In this document: positions 59,500 to 64,000 of the stretch, piece by piece | Position numbering within the stretch: the stretch's first letter is position 1 | Layout of the letters: each line of letters starts with the position of its first letter | Assembly (NCBI GenBank): GCA_948567375.1 | Contig: OX419760.1 | Coordinates: 186,001 to 250,000 of the forward strand | Reading direction: 5' to 3' | DNA length: 64,000 nt | Source of the DNA: Lunularia cruciata | Taxonomy: Eukaryota > Streptophyta > Marchantiopsida > Lunulariales > Lunulariaceae | Position numbers and translations under genes: made by a program | The notes under the pieces: generated by a model | Databases searched by the model: none | The model's input: the letters and a program-made list of their open reading frames with translations, nothing else | What the model was told of the DNA's origin: nothing

Positions 59500-60300
59500 A
59501 TTGCATATTATGCAATGAACTTCTAGTAGTAGCATATGTGTTCGATAAAAGCTCAAAGTTCCTTCAAATTCCTTGGTGCTTCTAAAGTATTAATCACCTT
59601 GACCTTTTTGATATCTACCTCTACCCGTCTTCCTAAAACTTGGTGTCCAAGTAGGATACCTTCACTCATGGCAAAGTAGCACTTCTTAGGATGTAGAGAC
59701 AATCCAATGGATTTACATCTATCTAATGTATTCCTCAAGAAGAAAATATGTTCCTTCTACTTCCCAAAAACACAAAAGTTGTTTATGTATACATGCATGA
59801 ACTTTTGCATGTAGTCCGTAATGATGGTTGGCATCATCCTTTGAAAGGTTGCATGTGCATTGCATAATACAAATGGAATTTTATTGTAAGTAGAGGTCCT
59901 CTAATTGGTAGTGAAAGTAGTCTTGTCCTTATCTTTCTCCCTAATGGATATCTGGTTGTATCTTGAAAAGCCATCCAAGAAACTATAGCACTCATGTCCT
60001 ACAACTTGATCTAAGATTGTATTGGTGAAACCAAAGAATGGTGATCTTTCTTTGTGGTTGTATTCATCTTCCAAAAATCTTGACAGACTTGAATCTTACC
60101 TATTTTTTCTTAGGAACTACCACAATGGAAGACACCTATTCACTACCAAGCATAGGAAAGATAATACTAGCTTGAAGATACTTATCTATTTTATCCTTCA
60201 CTAGGAGTGAGTATTTTGGGTTAAGTATGTATAAGTATTGTCAAACAAGCACTACTACTTCTTCTAGATCAATTTGGAGTTCACCAAACTGACACTAATA
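59500..60300 (-). pseudogene. gypsy 3 reverse transcriptase, broken
   Basis: Blocks in order on the minus strand: QDFWKMNTTTKKDH near 60,050-60,095, then a SFLDGF-type segment with RYNQISIREKDKTK near 59,930-59,990, then the active site at 59,778-59,786, where the expected (Y/F)xDD reads Y-I-N-N. An open piece at 59,553-59,738 follows (SIGLSLHPKKCYFAMSEGIL then GHQVL). Both catalytic Asp have become Asn. Confidence 0.8.
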
Positions 60301-60858
60301 TCAAGCACCTATTTGATTTTCCATCCAAAGACATCTTCATACCTTGAAACAATGTCACATATTCTTCATATTCTTCATGCAACACATGCTTGGAGAGTTT
60401 CAAGCTCTTCTTATCTACTACTGAAACTTCCTTACAATCATTTGGACTAATAATGCCATCTACATGCCTTACTTAACTCATTTTAAGGAGGACTGAATTA
60501 TTGCCTTCCCTCTTTGAGTGCAAGCTGCACTTAGCTTCTTCTTCTATCTTATAACACTCCAAATAGTATACTTCAACTTCCTCTTCCAAAGTCACTTCAG
60601 AAGAACTAGAGGTATTTTTTGTATAGTCCTCTTCTAATGATTCGGTTTCTCTTGAATGTGAAACTTCTTTCTAACATATCACCACTAGCTTGAATTTTGA
60701 ACTTTTGGGGTCTCAAAAATGGAAGGTATGTTGATGCTAGTCTAGATTGACTTGAGCACCATACAACCATGGTCTTCCAATTAGTAGTTGATAACTTGTC
60801 TTACTCACAAGATGAAGAGCAATAAAACCTAAGGGGAATGTTATTCCTCATATAGTGG

Positions 60859-61131
60859 TCAGGATTTCTGAGAACATTCCCAAGGGCCTTCTTCATGTTT
60901 GGTCAGCAAATCTTTAGATACAAAAAGTAGGCTCAAGGCAATATATCCCAATCTATGAGTGGTATCTTCTATCATCACATTGACTCTTGATCCAAACTTG
61001 ATGTGCACTAATTGGATCATATATCCATTGATTTCCACTTCTACTTTTGGGGATCCTAGATCTTCTAGTTCTATCCTATAAATGGATGGCACTTTAAATG
61101 GTTTTCTCTTTTGTACCTTTTGGAGTGCCAA
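60859..61131 (-). pseudogene. gypsy 3 protease region, broken
   Basis: The 90-codon piece reads QKRKPFKVPSIYRIELEDLG, then VEVEINGYMIQLVHIKFGSRVNVM. The last part is where gypsy proteases have a (I/L)x-D-x-G-(S/A)xxN pattern; here the Asp is Lys or shifted (IKFGSRVNVM), so the catalytic Asp is absent. Confidence 0.6.
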
Positions 61132-61979
61132 TGCAAGTTGATGCTTGTAGAGCTTGTTATCTTCTCATAATTGCTTGAAGGTGACATCTGCTTTAGCCAA
61201 GGCTAAGTTTGATACAATGTCATATTGAGTGACACCCATTAGTATACTTTCTTTCCTTTGTTTCTTTCATGATATCTCCTTCTTCATGATCACCTCACCA
61301 AGCTTGGTGCTATTTGGAGCAAAGTGGTCAATATTCAGCTAGGGATTGAACTCTTTCCTACTAAAGCACAATTATCATTGATGGTTGCTTTTGTTTTCCT
61401 ATGTCATTTTTTATATTCTCTTGCAAGAGTCAGATCTCCTCTTTCCTCCTCAGAAGATGTTGTGCCTCGTTGCAGATGTTATATATATAATAGCTAGAAA
61501 ATTGAAAGGAATGCCTGCAGGTAAGGCACTTAGAGCATCTACACGTGAATGGAGGAACTCTTACTCTGAGAAGGAGGCACTTCACTTTGTGAATATTTCT
61601 TTTCTTTTCTTTGTTTTATCTTTTTGAGCAATCTAAGTTCCTACTTGGAGAACTCACAATGCTTACCTTTCTATACCTTTTTCTAACCAAGGGGAGTTTG
61701 AAGATTCTAGTGATGATGTGGCACTTATTCTCTTTTTTTGAGACCAAGTGTGAACTCAATTGACTTCCATATCAGGCCATCCTTCTTTGTTAGACAAAAG
61801 TAGATCTTCCTCTTTGGCTTCTTCCAAGGTTACGTAATTATCTTTTGTATCTCCTTTGGGTGGAAGTAGTAAGGTACATATTTTATTGGCTGCCTTGGAG
61901 CACAAGGATGTAGATAGGCTTATCTTGCATGCCTTGGAGCTCTAAAATTTCCACACAACAAGTTATAGGGAGTTGGTCC

Positions 61980-63180
61980 TTTGGGTTTTAAGCAACTAGA
62001 TGCCCAAAGACCAATGCCTCCGCACTTATAACACACTCTAGTGGCTGGATTCTATTTAGGAGGTGGATTTCTTCTTGGTTGCTCACTTGCATCACCCTTT
62101 GGAGGTATTCACCAAAGGAGTTACTTCTTGTATTGCAAAGACCTATTTGTCTTCCTCCACATAGTACTCTTGGTCTCTCCATGCAAGAGCCCACTTGAGT
62201 TGGTTCACTAATGTGGGTGGTCATATTGAGAAGCACTCTATGTTTGCATGTCCAAACTTCCCACATGTAGTGCACCACACATTTGGTCAAGTATACAAAA
62301 GGAACTTACGGTGTTCTCTTGCATTAACATCTAGACTTAAGAATCACAAACTCTTTAATAAGATCCTATGTGCCTTCCAATTGTATTATACTTTGGTTTT
62401 ATGAACACCTTATTTTTCCTTAGACCTCTACTTCTCCTCTTCTTCTAAGGATGACTCCAAAGATGACAATGCACTATATGACTCTAAGGACAAACTAACA
62501 GGCCATTTAGTCAACTTCTTCTTTGGCTTCTTTTTAACTCACACTTAGTGCAAATTACATGGCTGATTTGTATAACCCAAATGACTTAAGCTTTCTATGC
62601 AATGTAGTATGATGTTGTTCCTTGGCAAAGACTTGCAGGTTGGCCAGGAGTCCACCAAGGAACCAAGCTATTGCATGTGCAACTAAGTACCCTAGAGTAG
62701 CTCCTCCCCATAAGACTCAATTCAACAAACTCTGGAACCTCTTAGTGTAATCTTGTAGTTTCTTATTCTTTCTACATTCCAAATTGTTTAGTGTAGCAAA
62801 AAATTGCTTCATAGCCTAGTTCTTTGAAGCGCTCTAGAAACTACCTCTTGAGTGTTGGCCAATCCTTGACATTGGTAGGATCTTGGCTCACATAAGTATA
62901 CCAATTCCTTGCCTTCAGCTTGAGAAGACTTGGAAATATCCAAAGTCTGTCAATTGCTACATCTTCTTTATTGGCTTCAAAGATCACCTTGAAATTCTTC
63001 ATGAAGATGTTGGGATCTTCTTCTTCATCTTTCCTCTTAAAATTTGGATAGTTCTATCTTGTGAAGGAGGTGTGCTTTGCCATGGAAACAAGAGGAATGG
63101 TCTAATCCAAAATAAGATGCAAACTTGCCGGTGAGTAACAAAATAAGTACCCATTTGATACACTTGTGATGAGTCCATCA
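61980..63180 (-). pseudogene. gag: gypsy 3 gag, broken
   Basis: Cys/His-rich phrases at 61,988-62,290 (CVVHYMWEVWTCKH and further Cys/His pairs) are the remains of knuckle motifs. Upstream on the minus strand (about 62,600-63,150) frames give phrases such as ANKEDVAIDRLWIFPSLLKA and NFLLH-TIWN, matching the retrotransposon gag capsid region. The frame is interrupted many times. Confidence 0.55.
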
Positions 63181-63707
63181 CTATCTTCTAGTCAGATAGA
63201 CAAGGCACTTGGATTGGTGTGGTCTTGTTGTTTGTCTTATTTGATGGCAAGTCTTACTTCTAGAGAAACTTTATGTTCCAAATTTTTGTTAGCTAGAATC
63301 AAGAGAGGTGAGTGGGATAACACTACTTTTGCAGCACATCCCAAATGGCTCTCTTGCACAAGGTGCTTTGTATATCTCCTTTTTTTTGCCACCAAATGGC
63401 ACTCTCTATGGTTTTTTGAGCATTAAATTTCCTTGATATTAGTGTCCTATAGGAGAACATACAAGAGCTTTATCTATGAAATTGGCAGACTGGTCAAGTC
63501 TAGGAGTACAAGCTCACTCTCCTATATGTTCAACACTCATAGGGGTAACTTGTTCTCCAAAACTATTTTTTCTCTCAAAGCAATGGGATTCTTCTTGAGC
63601 TTTTCTCCCAATAACCAAATTTATTTGGTTTCACTTTACTCCTCTTAACTCTCAAGGGGTATGAATGGCTCTTGAGACTAAATCCTTAGATGAACTCTAA
63701 GGAGTGT

Positions 63708-63725
63708 TCTCTAGTAGTGGTGCCA
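63708..63725 (-). other. Primer-binding site of gypsy 3
   Basis: The minus strand reads TGGCACCACTACTAGAGA. Plant gypsy elements often have TGGCGCCRYTGCCGGGGA here, so this fits with several transition changes. Confidence 0.5.
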
Positions 63726-63734
63726 AAAAGTAGA

Positions 63735-64000
63735 TGATAGTTCAATGTCAATGTCCGTATAGTATAATTATTAATAATAGTTTGTTCCCACAAGGATACT
63801 ATTGGTTGGAAATGACTAAGAATGAAGCTAAACCACTCACATTTTCACAAAATCATAGTATGCTTATTGTTTTATATTCAACTTCTTGGGCAAGAACCAC
63901 TCCTAAAAGAGGGTAGTATCACCTTCTTTGGTGCACTACAACAAAAAGAAAACAAATAATCACTTGTGCTCCAACATCTAATATCTAATTGGGATAATAT
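63735..64000 (-). repeat. 5' LTR of gypsy 3, cut by the window edge
   Basis: It lies just upstream (minus strand) of the PBS, with a possible CA end (TG on the plus strand at 63,735). There is no partner in the window to confirm it. A faint resemblance to 51,970-52,100 (CTTGGGCAAGAACCACTCC versus CTTGAGCAAAGACAACTCC) was noted. Confidence 0.35.

Larger units (their letters stand above)
58341..63725 (-). mobile_element. Ty3/gypsy LTR retrotransposon 3 (minus strand), inactive, partial
   Basis: Reading leftward from a PBS at about 63,725 the order is gag, protease, RT, RNase H, zinc site, integrase, the gypsy order. The PBS differs from gypsy 1 (TGGCACC type), and so do the RT motifs, so this is another lineage, closer in style to Athila/Tat-type elements. 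All domains are broken. The left LTR was not found; the element may extend to about 57.3 kb. Confidence 0.8.

Noticed and set aside
63735..64000. Match of the gypsy 3 LTR to 51,970-52,100 as its 3' LTR
   Set aside because: Only a few short phrases agree and the position lies within another element. It is too weak to call an LTR pair.

Overview
The window looks like nuclear DNA of a seed plant with a large, repeat-filled genome. A gymnosperm is my best guess but is not proven. One intron-containing gene for a plastid-type TPR protein sits among old LTR retrotransposons (Ty1/copia and Ty3/gypsy), with plant-type initiator-Met tRNA primer-binding sites and short plant telomere-like motifs (TTTAGGG). 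I see no prokaryotic genes, rRNA or CRISPR.

Layout. 1-2.0 kb: 3' part of a minus-strand LTR element (gag, PBS, start of an LTR). 2.0-10.2 kb: AT-rich decayed repeat DNA, with a broken coiled-coil coding remnant at about 5.0-6.5 kb. 10,230-14,829: a structurally complete but dead Ty1/copia element with both LTRs, PBS, gag, integrase, RT, RNase H and a near-perfect 5-bp target duplication. 15.0-18.0 kb: AT-rich DNA with a CA-rich minisatellite and three successive local tandem duplications. 18,063-about 22,515: the only gene judged intact, five exons, encoding a predicted 501-residue chloroplast TPR protein related to the SLOW GREEN 1 family. 22.6-31.2 kb: CpG-rich, non-repetitive-looking DNA without a recognisable gene, holding a triplicated ~192-bp tandem repeat and scattered copies of a short element that also lies in the gene's 5' leader. 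31.2-41.1 kb: CpG-poor DNA with two coiled-coil retroelement remnants, a perfect 25-bp hairpin and a long (TA)n tract. 41,142-46,751: gypsy element plus the start of a second copy sharing the middle LTR. 46,752-55,310: a minus-strand LTR element (LTRs ~570 bp) that cuts into the second gypsy copy and contains a coiled-coil gag remnant, a 42-bp minisatellite and a tRNA-derived SINE. 55.3-57.3 kb: CpG-containing stretch with a broken ORF of 55-codon repeats. 58.3-64.0 kb: a third, minus-strand gypsy element running off the right edge.

The retroelements are full of stops that fit C-to-T and G-to-A change (CAA/CAG to TAA/TAG, Asp to Asn in catalytic sites, PBS transitions), as expected from long-term cytosine methylation. 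The TPR gene and about 8 kb downstream have kept their CpG. The clearest large-scale signal is therefore a ~13-kb CpG-preserved island around one gene. No new biochemical system with a provable function is visible. The most unusual items are the CpG-rich domain with its private repeat family, the perfect hairpin at 32.3 kb and the 55-codon repeat ORF at 56 kb.
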